This document shows positions 29,507-37,137 of a DNA stretch of 43,288 nucleotides, in pieces. Origin of the DNA: a virus. Position 1 is the first letter of the stretch, and each line of letters begins with the position of its first letter. The notes under the pieces were generated by a model. That model was not told the DNA's origin. It was given only the letters and a program-made list of their open reading frames with translations, and searched no databases. Made by a program: the position numbers and the translations under genes. Location: IMG/VR virus record IMGVR_UViG_3300044641_008771, positions 1 to 43,288 of that record; one strand, written 5' to 3'.

Positions 29507-30298
29507 ATGAGAGTTAGCGTACTTTTACCCACACGTGGCAGAACACATACTCTATTGAGCAGTGTTCAGAATCTTTTAAGCAAGGCCAGTGAACCAGAAT
29601 TAGTAGAAATTTTGCTGGCCATGGATAACGACGACATCCAAAGTGTAGCCTTTGCTCGCGACGAAATCCAAGCTCTTTATCCAGATAACATTCACATCTA
29701 TCAGATGCAACCTCTGGGTTATCAAAAACTCAATGTCTATTACAACACATTGGCTGGTTTGGCCTGGGGTCAGTGGCTCATGGTGTGGAACGATGATGCT
29801 TTGATAGACACAGCGGGTTGGGATTTGGTCTTGGACCGCTATCTGGATCATCCCATGCCCTTGCTCAGAATGCCCTGTAGTAACTTTGAACACCCTTTTG
29901 CTCTGTTTCCCATCATACGCAAAGAGTGGTTCAATGTTTGCGGATTTTTCAGCTATTACACTCACATAGATCGTTTTCTATACAATGTTGCTCAAAATAT
30001 TGCAGGAAACATCATAGTGGATATTCCAGTCACAGTTACTCATGATCGTGCAGATCTAACTGGCAATAACCGAGATCAGACTTTTGAAAACAGTTATAAA
30101 AGTCACGATCATGGAAATCCGCAAGATCCCAACAGTGACGAATATGTAGTTGCATTGCAGGTGGTAATGCATATGGTAAATCGGTTAAGCGTGCATATTA
30201 ATACAAAATATGGTTATCAGATCCCCTTGATTGATCAGACCAAGCCCATGGAGATTCGCAAAACCATGGCAAACAGTCACAACCACAAAAACATCTAG
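29507..30298 (+). CDS. GT-A (family 2-like) glycosyltransferase
   Basis: 263 residues. MRVSVLLPTRGRTHTLLSSV is the standard start of family 2 glycosyltransferases; EILLAMDNDD and QWLMVWNDDALIDTAGWDLV supply the acidic metal-binding positions. It would transfer a sugar from a nucleotide donor. It is paired on the plus strand with a sugar-nucleotide epimerase/dehydratase gene (27 nt gap), suggesting decoration of virion or host glycans. Confidence 0.82.
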   Translation: MRVSVLLPTRGRTHTLLSSVQNLLSKASEPELVEILLAMDNDDIQSVAFARDEIQALYPDNIHIYQMQPLGYQKLNVYYNTLAGLAWGQWLMVWNDDALIDTAGWDLVLDRYLDHPMPLLRMPCSNFEHPFALFPIIRKEWFNVCGFFSYYTHIDRFLYNVAQNIAGNIIVDIPVTVTHDRADLTGNNRDQTFENSYKSHDHGNPQDPNSDEYVVALQVVMHMVNRLSVHINTKYGYQIPLIDQTKPMEIRKTMANSHNHKNI

Positions 30299-30325
30299 TT
30301 TCAATTTTTACTCAAAGGATATATT

Positions 30326-31276
30326 ATGAAAATTTTTATCACAGGACACGACGGTTTTATTGGGCAACATCTGGTGGCGAGGCTGCAAGACAAACATGAA
30401 TTGTGTTTTTTAGAACATGATCTCAGAGATCACGCAAGCACCAGTGCGCAGATTCGTCAGTTTAATCCAGAAGTTATTGTTCACCTGGCTGCTCGAACTG
30501 AAGTTGAAAAAAGCTTCTATGAACAAATTGCATTCAGTGAGATCAATTATGTAGGCACAGTAAACCTGATTGAAACAGCCAGAGACCTGCCCAATTTCAA
30601 GAACTTTGTTTTTGCCAGCACCATGGAAGTATATGGGTGGCAACCCATTAGTGATTTGATTGAGCATGGCCAGGAAGAAGGCATCATTGCTTTTGATGAA
30701 ACCACTCCGCCCAATCCCAATGCACCATATGCTGTGGCCAAGTATGCTTGTGAAAAATATCTGGAATATGCTCATCGCAGTTATCAGTTACCATTTACTG
30801 CTATTCGTCAGACCAATGCATATGGCAGAAAAGACAACAATTTCTTTGTTACCGAACAAATCATTTACCAAATGCTAACCAATGATAAAGAAATCAATTT
30901 GGGTTATGGTGAACCCTATCGTAACTTTATCTATATTGATGATTTGTTGGATGCTTGGGAATCAGTGATTGAAAATCCAGAAAAATGTGCTGGTGAGATT
31001 TTTTGTATTGGCCCAAATAATGCTATCAAAATTAAAGACTATGTGCAGATGATCGCTGACAAACTTGGCTGGAATGGCGCAGTAAACTGGAACACCAAGC
31101 CCAAGCGTGCTGGTGAAATTTATCTACTCAACAGCGTCAATGACAAAATCACCGCCAAATTGGGTTGGTATCCCAAAGTGGATTTGAATGAAGGACTGGA
31201 CCGAACCATTGGCTTTTGGAAAGCTATTGTTCACAACAATACAGAATTCAACAAGAGAAAAAAGTTTACACTATAA
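30326..31276 (+). CDS. NAD-dependent sugar-nucleotide epimerase/dehydratase
   Basis: 316 residues, extended SDR family. It has the Rossmann motif FITGHDGFIGQHL (G-x-x-G-x-x-G), VIVHLAARTEVEKS, FASTMEVYGW and the catalytic Y-x-x-x-K in PYAVAKYACEKYL, then RQTNAYG. It likely makes the donor for the adjacent glycosyltransferase (for example a 4,6-dehydratase or 4-epimerase product). An AAAGGA ribosome site precedes the ATG. A palindromic terminator follows. Confidence 0.88.
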   Translation: MKIFITGHDGFIGQHLVARLQDKHELCFLEHDLRDHASTSAQIRQFNPEVIVHLAARTEVEKSFYEQIAFSEINYVGTVNLIETARDLPNFKNFVFASTMEVYGWQPISDLIEHGQEEGIIAFDETTPPNPNAPYAVAKYACEKYLEYAHRSYQLPFTAIRQTNAYGRKDNNFFVTEQIIYQMLTNDKEINLGYGEPYRNFIYIDDLLDAWESVIENPEKCAGEIFCIGPNNAIKIKDYVQMIADKLGWNGAVNWNTKPKRAGEIYLLNSVNDKITAKLGWYPKVDLNEGLDRTIGFWKAIVHNNTEFNKRKKFTL

Positions 31277-31279
31277 ACA

Positions 31280-31309
31280 AATTTGGCCCAGCAATTGCTG
31301 GGCCAAATT
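31280..31309. terminator. Bidirectional terminator between convergent genes
   Basis: 30-bp perfect palindrome (arm AATTTGGCCCAGCAA) between the plus-strand epimerase stop and the minus-strand small basic gene stop. Flanking T-runs on both strands suit intrinsic termination in both directions. Confidence 0.8.
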
Positions 31310-31468
31310 TTATATCTTGCCTTGACCGCGATACTTTTTGTAACAGCGTCGCTTGTGCTTGTTCATTTTAGCAGTAGCCATCTTACCGCCACCGATTGTT
31401 GTTCTCTTTTTACCCAATCTCTTAAAGATTGTCTTTAATGGTTTTTCACCTGCTTTAGCTTTGGCCAT
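31310..31468 (-). CDS. Small, very basic conserved phage protein
   Basis: 52 residues beginning MAKAKAGEKPLKTIFKRLGK and ending YKKYRGQGKI, with about a third Lys/Arg. An AAGGAG Shine-Dalgarno sits 7 nt before the ATG at 31466-31468. Similar short proteins occur next to head-related genes in aquatic T4-like phages (from memory). Likely DNA-binding or virion-internal; function unknown. Confidence 0.7.
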   Translation of the reverse strand: MAKAKAGEKPLKTIFKRLGKKRTTIGGGKMATAKMNKHKRRCYKKYRGQGKI

Positions 31469-31479
31469 AGTTGATCTCC

Positions 31480-32044
31480 TTAGTCAATTTGTCCTAAATC
31501 TCTAAAGTTATTCATTAACATGGATAACATTTCTTTGTCTTTGGCAAAAAAATAAAATATCTGTGGCATCACGAACGACCCTGATGCTGATGCATACTCC
31601 CAGCCAGTTTGTCTTTTGATTACCGCAGCAAAGGTTGAGTAAAGTTTTTCTCTACCTGGCACTGAATTGAATACCACACCCTTTGCTTGTGTTTGCTTGA
31701 TAAAATCATTAAGCAGACTACCCACAGTGCTAAACACAGTGACGCTTTCTCTGCCCATGTTACCTACATCACTCATTTTACTCAAAGTTTCGTTGTCTAT
31801 TTTCAGTGGTGTACTGCATTTAGCCTGGATCATGTTTATGAACCAGAAATTTTTGAATTCATCCGACATGTAATAAGCCTGTCTCAGATCACCAGCTCTC
31901 AAGCAAAATGGCGTAGGTTCTCCCTGGGCATTGGGGAACTTCAAATTGCCAAGCCCATGAGCTTCCTTTGCTTATTACTTCAACATTTAGATTAGGATCC
32001 AAGTCGCTTAGAGATTTTGGTTCAAAAAGTTCTGTAATTAACAT
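31480..32044 (-). CDS. Tagged cargo protein, frameshifted after the N-terminus
   Basis: The ATG at 32042-32044 encodes MLITELFEPKSLSDLD, almost the T4 Alt start, and the frame runs to WAWQ. The rest, KFPNAQGEPTPFCLRAGDLR onward (31480-31944), is in another frame. Removing one T of the TTT at 31943-31945 (AAA on the plus strand) joins them. The body (FVMPQIFYFFAKDKEMLSML at the end) is unrecognised. A CTAAATA late promoter lies 5 nt before the ATG. Confidence 0.62.
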
Positions 32045-32049
32045 ACAAG

Positions 32050-32056
32050 TATTTAG
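32050..32056 (-). promoter_or_regulatory. Late promoter, 5 nt before ATG
   Basis: CTAAATA on the minus strand, 5 nt before the ATG at 32044; it overlaps the end of the upstream repeat-protein gene. Confidence 0.52.
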
Positions 32057-33819
32057 TTCCGCTGTGCTATTTGTCTGACTCGTGGTGTTGGATTTGCGAT
32101 GTAGTTAATTAAATTCCTATCTTGTTTCACCGCAGCTAACTGTACTGCTTCGCTTGGCTTGTCAATGTATTGGATTGCGTATCCATTCTCTTGCACTGCA
32201 TACATCTGAACCGGCTCGCTGGGATCTTCAATCATTTCAATTGCGTACCCATTTTTTTGAACCGCAACCAGCTGCGCTTGTTCGCTGGGTTTTTTGATGT
32301 ATTGGATTGCTCTTGGACTTTTCTGAACTGCGATCAGTTGTAATTGTTCGCTGGGATTTTTGAACCATTGTATTGCACGCGGTTGGTTTTGTACTGCAAT
32401 CAGTTGTATTTGTTCGCTGGGGTTTTCAATGTACCGAATCATATCCCCATTTTCTTGAACCGCAATCAGCTGCGCTTGTTCGCTGGGTTTTTTGATCCAT
32501 TGTATTGCACGCGGTTGGTTTTGTACTGCAATCAGTTGCATCTTTTCGCTTGGATTGTTTATGTGTGCAATTGATAGCCCATCTCTTTGTACCGCAGCCA
32601 GTTTTACTGCCTCGCTGGGATTTCTAATTTCTTGAAATGCGTAAATGTCTTGTCGCACAGCAGCCACTTGCACAGCTTCGCTGGGATTTTTGATATAACG
32701 AATCGCGAGCCCATACTTCTTTACAGCAAACAGTTGCATCTTTTCGCTTGGATTGTTTATGTGTGCAATTGATAGCCCATCTCTTTGTACCGCAGCCAGT
32801 TTTACTGCCTCGCTGGGATTTTCGATGTACTGGATTGCATGCCCAGTTTCTTGAACCGCAGCCAGTTTTACTGCCTCGCTGGGATTTTCGATCGATTGAA
32901 TCGCATACCCAGTGTGTTTCACTGCGATCAGCTGAACTTCTTCACTGGGATTTTTGATATACTTGAATGCATGGGGGGCGTTTTTTAATGCAGCTATCTG
33001 AATCTCTTCGCTGGGATTTTTGATAAATTCAAGTAAGTCCCCATTTTGTTTCACTGCGGCCAGTTGATCCGATGGATCAGTGTTCCACATAATATGTGGA
33101 CTTATTTTATGCATGATTGGTTGCAGTTTGTCATAAAAAGGCAATGTTAATGGATCCACAGTGCCATCTTTCACATCCATAAACTGAAACAAATATGGAT
33201 CAGATCGTCTAAACCAATACTGATATTTAACTTGAGATTTGACTGACTCACCATCATCATTACGATAAGTAACAAACTGTGGAGGCAAAGGAATAATCAC
33301 ATACAAGGGCCCACTGCTAAAGTAATGCATGAACTGATTGTTTCTTTCAGATATCGTGCACCACCGAGTGCCCTGACCCCAGAATTTTGCTGCGGTCTCA
33401 TCTAGTAATTCAATTACTCTCAACTCAGCATCACGGTATATCTCTCGGTACTTGCCTCTGTCTTCTGATTCGTCATCCGTCAATTGATACTGGTCTACTG
33501 CTGACAAGAAGTCATCAGCTGTTTTGAACTTATTGATATCTGCGTGTTGGGACTTGATCTGCTTCTTGATTTTCAACTGATGATACTTGGCCAATGCATC
33601 AGCAGTGGTGCTGATCAGATCTTCAACAGGCTTGCCAGCCAGCCACCATTGCGCCAGACGAGGTACATAGCTCTTTTGCGGAGTAGGATCTGCAGATTCT
33701 AGCTGTTCAAGGCTGAAGTCAGGATCTTGTTTGATTCTCTGCTGATAAGTGGGCAGTGATTCAATTCGTTGTTTCTCTCTTTTTCTGTCGTATTCCAGTA
33801 AGATCTCATATGCTCGCAT
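32053..33819 (-). CDS. Tagged 22-residue-repeat protein (DUF4116-like)
   Basis: 588 residues. The tag MRAYEILLEYDRKREKQR is followed by a globular domain (to about 247) with FWGQGTRWCTISERNNQFMH and SGPLYVIIPLPPQF. About 15 tandem 22-residue units follow, of the type NPSEAVQLAAVKQNGYAIQY-I-x, ending in a partial unit. These resemble the DUF4116 repeats of phage and eukaryote proteins and likely form a helical solenoid for protein binding. Units 5 and 8 are identical at DNA level. A CATAAATA promoter lies 5 nt before the ATG. Likely an internal virion protein. Confidence 0.75.
   Translation of the reverse strand: MRAYEILLEYDRKREKQRIESLPTYQQRIKQDPDFSLEQLESADPTPQKSYVPRLAQWWLAGKPVEDLISTTADALAKYHQLKIKKQIKSQHADINKFKTADDFLSAVDQYQLTDDESEDRGKYREIYRDAELRVIELLDETAAKFWGQGTRWCTISERNNQFMHYFSSGPLYVIIPLPPQFVTYRNDDGESVKSQVKYQYWFRRSDPYLFQFMDVKDGTVDPLTLPFYDKLQPIMHKISPHIMWNTDPSDQLAAVKQNGDLLEFIKNPSEEIQIAALKNAPHAFKYIKNPSEEVQLIAVKHTGYAIQSIENPSEAVKLAAVQETGHAIQYIENPSEAVKLAAVQRDGLSIAHINNPSEKMQLFAVKKYGLAIRYIKNPSEAVQVAAVRQDIYAFQEIRNPSEAVKLAAVQRDGLSIAHINNPSEKMQLIAVQNQPRAIQWIKKPSEQAQLIAVQENGDMIRYIENPSEQIQLIAVQNQPRAIQWFKNPSEQLQLIAVQKSPRAIQYIKKPSEQAQLVAVQKNGYAIEMIEDPSEPVQMYAVQENGYAIQYIDKPSEAVQLAAVKQDRNLINYIANPTPRVRQIAQRN
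32056..33078 (-). repeat. Tandem 66-bp coding repeats (about 15 units)
   Basis: Each unit encodes a 22-residue block starting [NKD]-P-S-E. Variation clusters at the middle positions while PSE and the A-V pair are near constant. Confidence 0.9.
32533..32821 (-). repeat. Exact 91-bp direct repeat within the 66-bp array
   Basis: 32533-32623 and 32731-32821 are identical over 91 bp and offset by 198 bp, exactly three repeat units. This indicates recent unequal recombination or gene conversion within the array. Confidence 0.85.
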
Positions 33820-33824
33820 GTTTT

Positions 33825-33832
33825 TATTTATG
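33825..33832 (-). promoter_or_regulatory. Late promoter, 5 nt before ATG
   Basis: CATAAATA on the minus strand, 5 nt before the ATG at 33819; no Shine-Dalgarno. Confidence 0.62.
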
Positions 33833-33836
33833 CAAA

Positions 33837-34205
33837 TTATTTAGGATCGCGAATCATAAGCTGCCGAGTTGTAAAATCTTTGTGTCTACCCTGATTCAGT
33901 TTAAATCCAAACTGCTTGTAAAACTTAATCAATCTATCTCTACTAGTTGTACCAGTGCTAGTGTTGCGCTCGCTGGGAGTGAGTAATATCCTTTTGTGCC
34001 AGTGATCAGCGTAAGCAGTCAACCGGCGCATGGCCTCTGCACCACGCCCCTGTCCTTGGAATTGTTTAGCAACCTGTAGATATTCCAGTTCAATATCGCC
34101 ATCAAAAGTCATCGCCAATTCAAAACGAATCAGTCCCAATTCCTGAGCTTGTTTTGCTGCCCACTCTTTGACTGCTTTGTGATCAATAAAATCCAGTATT
34201 CTCAT
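33837..34205 (-). CDS. Tagged GNAT-family acetyltransferase
   Basis: 122 residues starting MRILDFIDHKAVKEWA. It has the acetyl-CoA-binding motif VAKQFQGQGRGAEAMRRL (Q-x-x-G-x-G) followed by RLIKFYKQFGFKLNQGRH, the conserved end of GNAT proteins. It could acetylate a protein or small molecule. The tag-like N-terminus suggests packaging in the head. The ATG overlaps the lysozyme stop. Confidence 0.82.
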   Translation of the reverse strand: MRILDFIDHKAVKEWAAKQAQELGLIRFELAMTFDGDIELEYLQVAKQFQGQGRGAEAMRRLTAYADHWHKRILLTPSERNTSTGTTSRDRLIKFYKQFGFKLNQGRHKDFTTRQLMIRDPK

Positions 34206-34996
34206 TTGTGTTTTTGACCCGTTTTTGGTTTCTCTCCACGAAATTTTTCTATACGACGTTTAAGATGTTTTTCTGCTGCTGATCCACTGACCTGACGAGT
34301 AACTTTGGTAACAGCTTGTGGTGATTTAAAATTTACCTTGGGAGCCACTCTCCATTTCCAATAAGCTATGGCGGTGGCGGCAGCTACTCCGGGATTACGA
34401 GAAACCAGATCAGGGTTGTTTACCAGATCCAGACCCAACATCTGACCAATACGATGGTAGTTGTATTTGCCAGTTAGATGCATAAATCCACGACCACGAA
34501 ATCTCATGCCGTCACCGGGCCTGGTGTTACCCAAAATTGAACCTTTGCGTGAACGAACTCCGTATTTCCTCTCCATGCGATCAGCGTCGCCTATTTCTTC
34601 CAGCGCACGAAAGTCCATGGTTTCGTGTGCAGACTGGCTTAAAAAGTGCTGTAGTTCCTCGCCTTTGATTCCAGCAGCCTGAGCCATCTTCTTCAACAGT
34701 GATTTACGCTCTTCTGGAGTTTCAGCTTGTATCTTCTTGAGTGTCTGAACTGGATCAGTCACTGTATCTGGTGTGGGTTTGGCAGTGGGCTTGGTCGTAA
34801 CTGTTGACTGTTGACTCATAGCACTGGGCTTATTGGTAGATAGTTCCGTAGATTGACTGGTATCAGTAACTTTGGAATCACGATCTAGTAAGTGACTGCC
34901 GCCAGCAGCTAATACACCAGCCAGAGCGGCATTTCTAAGCCAGCTGAGTACACCTTCGTCCAGATACTGCGGGTCACTAACTTCTTCAAAACGCAT
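34202..34996 (-). CDS. Tagged GH19-type lysozyme/chitinase-like protein
   Basis: 264 residues. MRFEEVSDPQYLDEGVLS (tag-like, possible cut after YLDE) is followed by a hydrophobic stretch (AALAGVLAAGGSHLL) and a low-complexity Thr/Ser/Pro linker. The GH19 domain follows: FLSQSAHETMDFRALEEIG with the catalytic Glu, MRFRGRGFMHLTGKYNYHRI and LVNNPDLVSRNPGVAAATAI. It cleaves peptidoglycan or chitin-like glycans. The virion-internal tag would make it an entry lysozyme rather than a holin-dependent one (inference). It has an AAAGGA ribosome site. Confidence 0.82.
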   Translation of the reverse strand: MRFEEVSDPQYLDEGVLSWLRNAALAGVLAAGGSHLLDRDSKVTDTSQSTELSTNKPSAMSQQSTVTTKPTAKPTPDTVTDPVQTLKKIQAETPEERKSLLKKMAQAAGIKGEELQHFLSQSAHETMDFRALEEIGDADRMERKYGVRSRKGSILGNTRPGDGMRFRGRGFMHLTGKYNYHRIGQMLGLDLVNNPDLVSRNPGVAAATAIAYWKWRVAPKVNFKSPQAVTKVTRQVSGSAAEKHLKRRIEKFRGEKPKTGQKHK

Positions 34997-35008
34997 GTGT
35001 TTGTCCTT

Positions 35009-35191
35009 TTAGTCAGCGTCTGCTTCACATTCACGACAACGGCCTTCGGTGCCACGCCCTGCGGTACTTAGGGGCTGTCCACAGTCTACACATCTGCCCT
35101 GTTTCTTTCTGAGTTCAGGGGTGTCTGCTTCGGGCTTTTTGTTTTTTGCTTCCAATATGTCGATATAACGACGGAAAAATCTGGGGTCCAT
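35009..35191 (-). CDS. Small zinc-ribbon protein
   Basis: 60 residues. The N-terminus (MDPRFFRRYIDILEAKNK) fits the tag pattern with a possible cut at ILE|A. The C-terminus has RCVDCGQPL...GRCRECEADAD, two C-x-x-C knuckles forming a zinc ribbon. It has an AAGGAG ribosome site. It could bind nucleic acid; function unknown. Confidence 0.68.
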   Translation of the reverse strand: MDPRFFRRYIDILEAKNKKPEADTPELRKKQGRCVDCGQPLSTAGRGTEGRCRECEADAD

Positions 35192-35194
35192 AAC

Positions 35195-35932
35195 TTACTC
35201 CTTGTCTGTCTTTACCCTAATAGGTTTCTTACCAGTTCCACCACTTGCACGTCCAGGTCTGTCTGCTGCTCGCTGTGCTGATCTCTTGCGATTTACTGCA
35301 CTCTGCTTTTCTTTTTTGCTCATGCTGGCTGCTTTTTTAGCTGGTACACATTTGGCATAGCCGCGTGTTTCTCCGCTGGTGCCACAAGGCGGATGTTTGC
35401 CACCTTTTTTCTTAGCAATATTGACCCACTTTTCCTTAAACCATTTGGTCAATCCTCCAGTGGGTTTGTCTTCGGTAATTTCCTGATTGTGATTTATTCC
35501 AAAGAAATTACTTAGTTCATCAATAAATTTCTGCTTTGTTAATGCCTGGATCCAATTGGATCCACCTTCATAAAGAAAATTATAAAATTTAGCATCAGCG
35601 TTATCATTGATAATTCTTAGGATGCTGTTGTATATTTTGGGAGTTTTTTTGAATTTGACTGTGTTAAAGAACAATACAAAGTTCTTTGTTTTGCTATCAT
35701 ACTCCACTAACCAACGAATCCATCCATGTTTTGTTGCATGATACTCACTCGCATCCTCTGGTAGATTATATTGATCTGCTAGTCTTCGCAAAATACTGGT
35801 ATGTGTTTTATCCGACTCCGTTGGACAAATTATTTCACCTGCAGGATCGATCCACCCCCAGCTAAAATACTGAGGGAACATGTGCGGTTGTTTTGCACAG
35901 ATGCTTTCATTGACTAGTTCTTTAATGGTCAT
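35195..35932 (-). CDS. Tagged 'GWIRW' family protein with basic C-terminal domain
   Basis: 245 residues. Tag MTIKELVNESICAKQ, then WGWIDPAGEIICPTES...HGWIRWLVEYDS, a domain shared with the proteins at 38316-39203 and 39272-39757. The C-terminal part (GLTKWFKEKWVNIAKKKGGK, HPPCGTSG, YAKCVPAKKAASMSKKEK) is a basic Cys-containing domain common in large DNA viruses and phages (DUF5872-like, from memory). Possibly DNA-condensing or injected. Function unknown. Confidence 0.65.
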   Translation of the reverse strand: MTIKELVNESICAKQPHMFPQYFSWGWIDPAGEIICPTESDKTHTSILRRLADQYNLPEDASEYHATKHGWIRWLVEYDSKTKNFVLFFNTVKFKKTPKIYNSILRIINDNADAKFYNFLYEGGSNWIQALTKQKFIDELSNFFGINHNQEITEDKPTGGLTKWFKEKWVNIAKKKGGKHPPCGTSGETRGYAKCVPAKKAASMSKKEKQSAVNRKRSAQRAADRPGRASGGTGKKPIRVKTDKE

Positions 35933-36096
35933 TTCTTTTTCTTCTTACCCTTACGCCCATAGTAGCATTGCACTACCTGCGCACTAGCATAGGCTGATGG
36001 CCACACGCTCACACGGTTTTTAACCCGTTGCTGACAGGCTTTGTGCTTGGCTTTGTTTTTGGGTTTCCAACCTTCTGTGAGTTCATTAATGGTCAT
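35929..36096 (-). CDS. Small tagged basic protein
   Basis: 55 residues: MTINELTEGWKPKNKAKHKA, then VWPSAYASAQVVQC and a C-terminal run of five lysines. The start MTINELTE is the shortest clean example of the tag. It overlaps the following gene as ATGA. The basic tail suggests nucleic-acid contact. Confidence 0.7.
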   Translation of the reverse strand: MTINELTEGWKPKNKAKHKACQQRVKNRVSVWPSAYASAQVVQCYYGRKGKKKKK

Positions 36097-36143
36097 TTTG
36101 TATTACCTCAAGCTCATCCAGAGAAACCATTAGTTCCTCACCA

Positions 36144-37106
36144 TCAAAATCTACCCAAGCGAAATGATTCTGCTGTGGGCTGTGTCTGTTTGTTTTTTGC
36201 GGTTGCTCTGCGGGTACGTGATCTTACTGCTTCGGGATTTTGACTGTACACTCTTCCTGACGCCGTTGGTGCTGGCGTTGGTGCTGGCGTTGGTGCTGGC
36301 GTTGGTGCTGGCGTTGGTGCTGCTGAAATTTTCTTAAGTTGGGCAGCAACTTTTCCAGTAACCGCGGGGTTAGCATTGGCTAAACTTCTGAATGCATCAG
36401 CTAATATTTTATTACCCTGAGCTGAAGGTTTATTGAATGCGGTGACAAGTGCTCCTGGTTTAATTGGTAATCCCAGAGTCTTTACAATGTTAGCAGCAAC
36501 CACAGAAATATCTGCTTGTTCTGCTGGAGCCGGTGCTGCTTGTTGTGTGCGTGGCTGTGCTGATGTTTGTGCAGTTTGTGCTTGGGGTTGACCAGTTACC
36601 GTACTGGCGCTAGCAGCTTTACCCTGCTGGTATGCTTGTCTGACATCCGATACTGCACCAGTACCCGCGGCGGTACCAGCGGCTTTGCCTTGCTGATATG
36701 CTTGTTTGACTCCTGATACTGCGCCCGCAACTGCACCAATGCCTTTTGCTACTTTGCCAGCACCTTGTGCAATTTTAGATCCCAAATCAGCAAGTCCAGC
36801 TTCTTCCACAGGCTCTTGATGTAAAAATTCAGCAAACTCCCTGGCCAGCTGAGTTACATAGTCTTCATCAATGGCAGTCTTATTATTTTCCAAGTCTTCA
36901 CCACACCCACCAACCAACTTTCCCTTAAATGGATGTTCGGTATCGGTGCTGGATGCTAGCACAGAGATTGAGCGAGCCTTTTCATCACCACTGACTTGAT
37001 CAGGAAATCTAAAAGAAGAATAGGGCTTATTTAATACTGCACCATCTTCATCTATTGAACTGTTTTCCAGTTCATCCAATTTAGCTTTCAAGCGTTCAAA
37101 ATCCAT
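36144..37106 (-). CDS. Low-complexity tagged protein, possibly frameshifted near its C-terminus
   Basis: 320 residues. MDFERLKAKLDELENSS leads to a glycine-zipper-like region (LGSKIAQGAGKVAKGIGAVA) and two copies of V[KR]QAYQQGKAA. An Ala/Gln/Pro linker then leads to a 12-bp repeat encoding PTPA units. The annotated end (ESFRLGRF) follows an A6 run (36193-36198). Removing one A opens a frame reading HFAWVDFDGEELMVSLDELE that stops at 36088, overlapping the next gene, and resembles phage protein ends. It has an AGGAGA ribosome site and a TATAAATA promoter. Probably structural or head-associated. Confidence 0.6.
   Translation of the reverse strand: MDFERLKAKLDELENSSIDEDGAVLNKPYSSFRFPDQVSGDEKARSISVLASSTDTEHPFKGKLVGGCGEDLENNKTAIDEDYVTQLAREFAEFLHQEPVEEAGLADLGSKIAQGAGKVAKGIGAVAGAVSGVKQAYQQGKAAGTAAGTGAVSDVRQAYQQGKAASASTVTGQPQAQTAQTSAQPRTQQAAPAPAEQADISVVAANIVKTLGLPIKPGALVTAFNKPSAQGNKILADAFRSLANANPAVTGKVAAQLKKISAAPTPAPTPAPTPAPTPAPTASGRVYSQNPEAVRSRTRRATAKNKQTQPTAESFRLGRF
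36265..36324 (-). repeat. 12-bp tandem repeat (PTPA coding)
   Basis: Four identical copies of GTTGGTGCTGGC (plus strand) and a partial fifth, encoding alternating Pro-Thr-Pro-Ala. Confidence 0.85.
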
Positions 37107-37124
37107 AACAGTCTCCTATTCAAT

Positions 37125-37132
37125 TATTTATA
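37125..37132 (-). promoter_or_regulatory. T4-type late promoter
   Basis: TATAAATA on the minus strand, 18 nt before the ATG at 37106, with an AGGAGA ribosome site between. Confidence 0.7.
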
Positions 37133-37137
37133 CACAG

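Noticed and set aside
32344-32988. Several overlapping plus-strand ORFs with repeated LFAG/CLAGI blocks
   Set aside because: They are the reverse complement of the 66-bp coding repeats, so their periodicity is inherited.
36265-36324. Treating the 12-bp tandem repeat as a replication origin iteron
   Set aside because: It is in frame, encodes Pro-Thr-Pro-Ala in a linker, and lacks flanking AT-rich or protein-box features.
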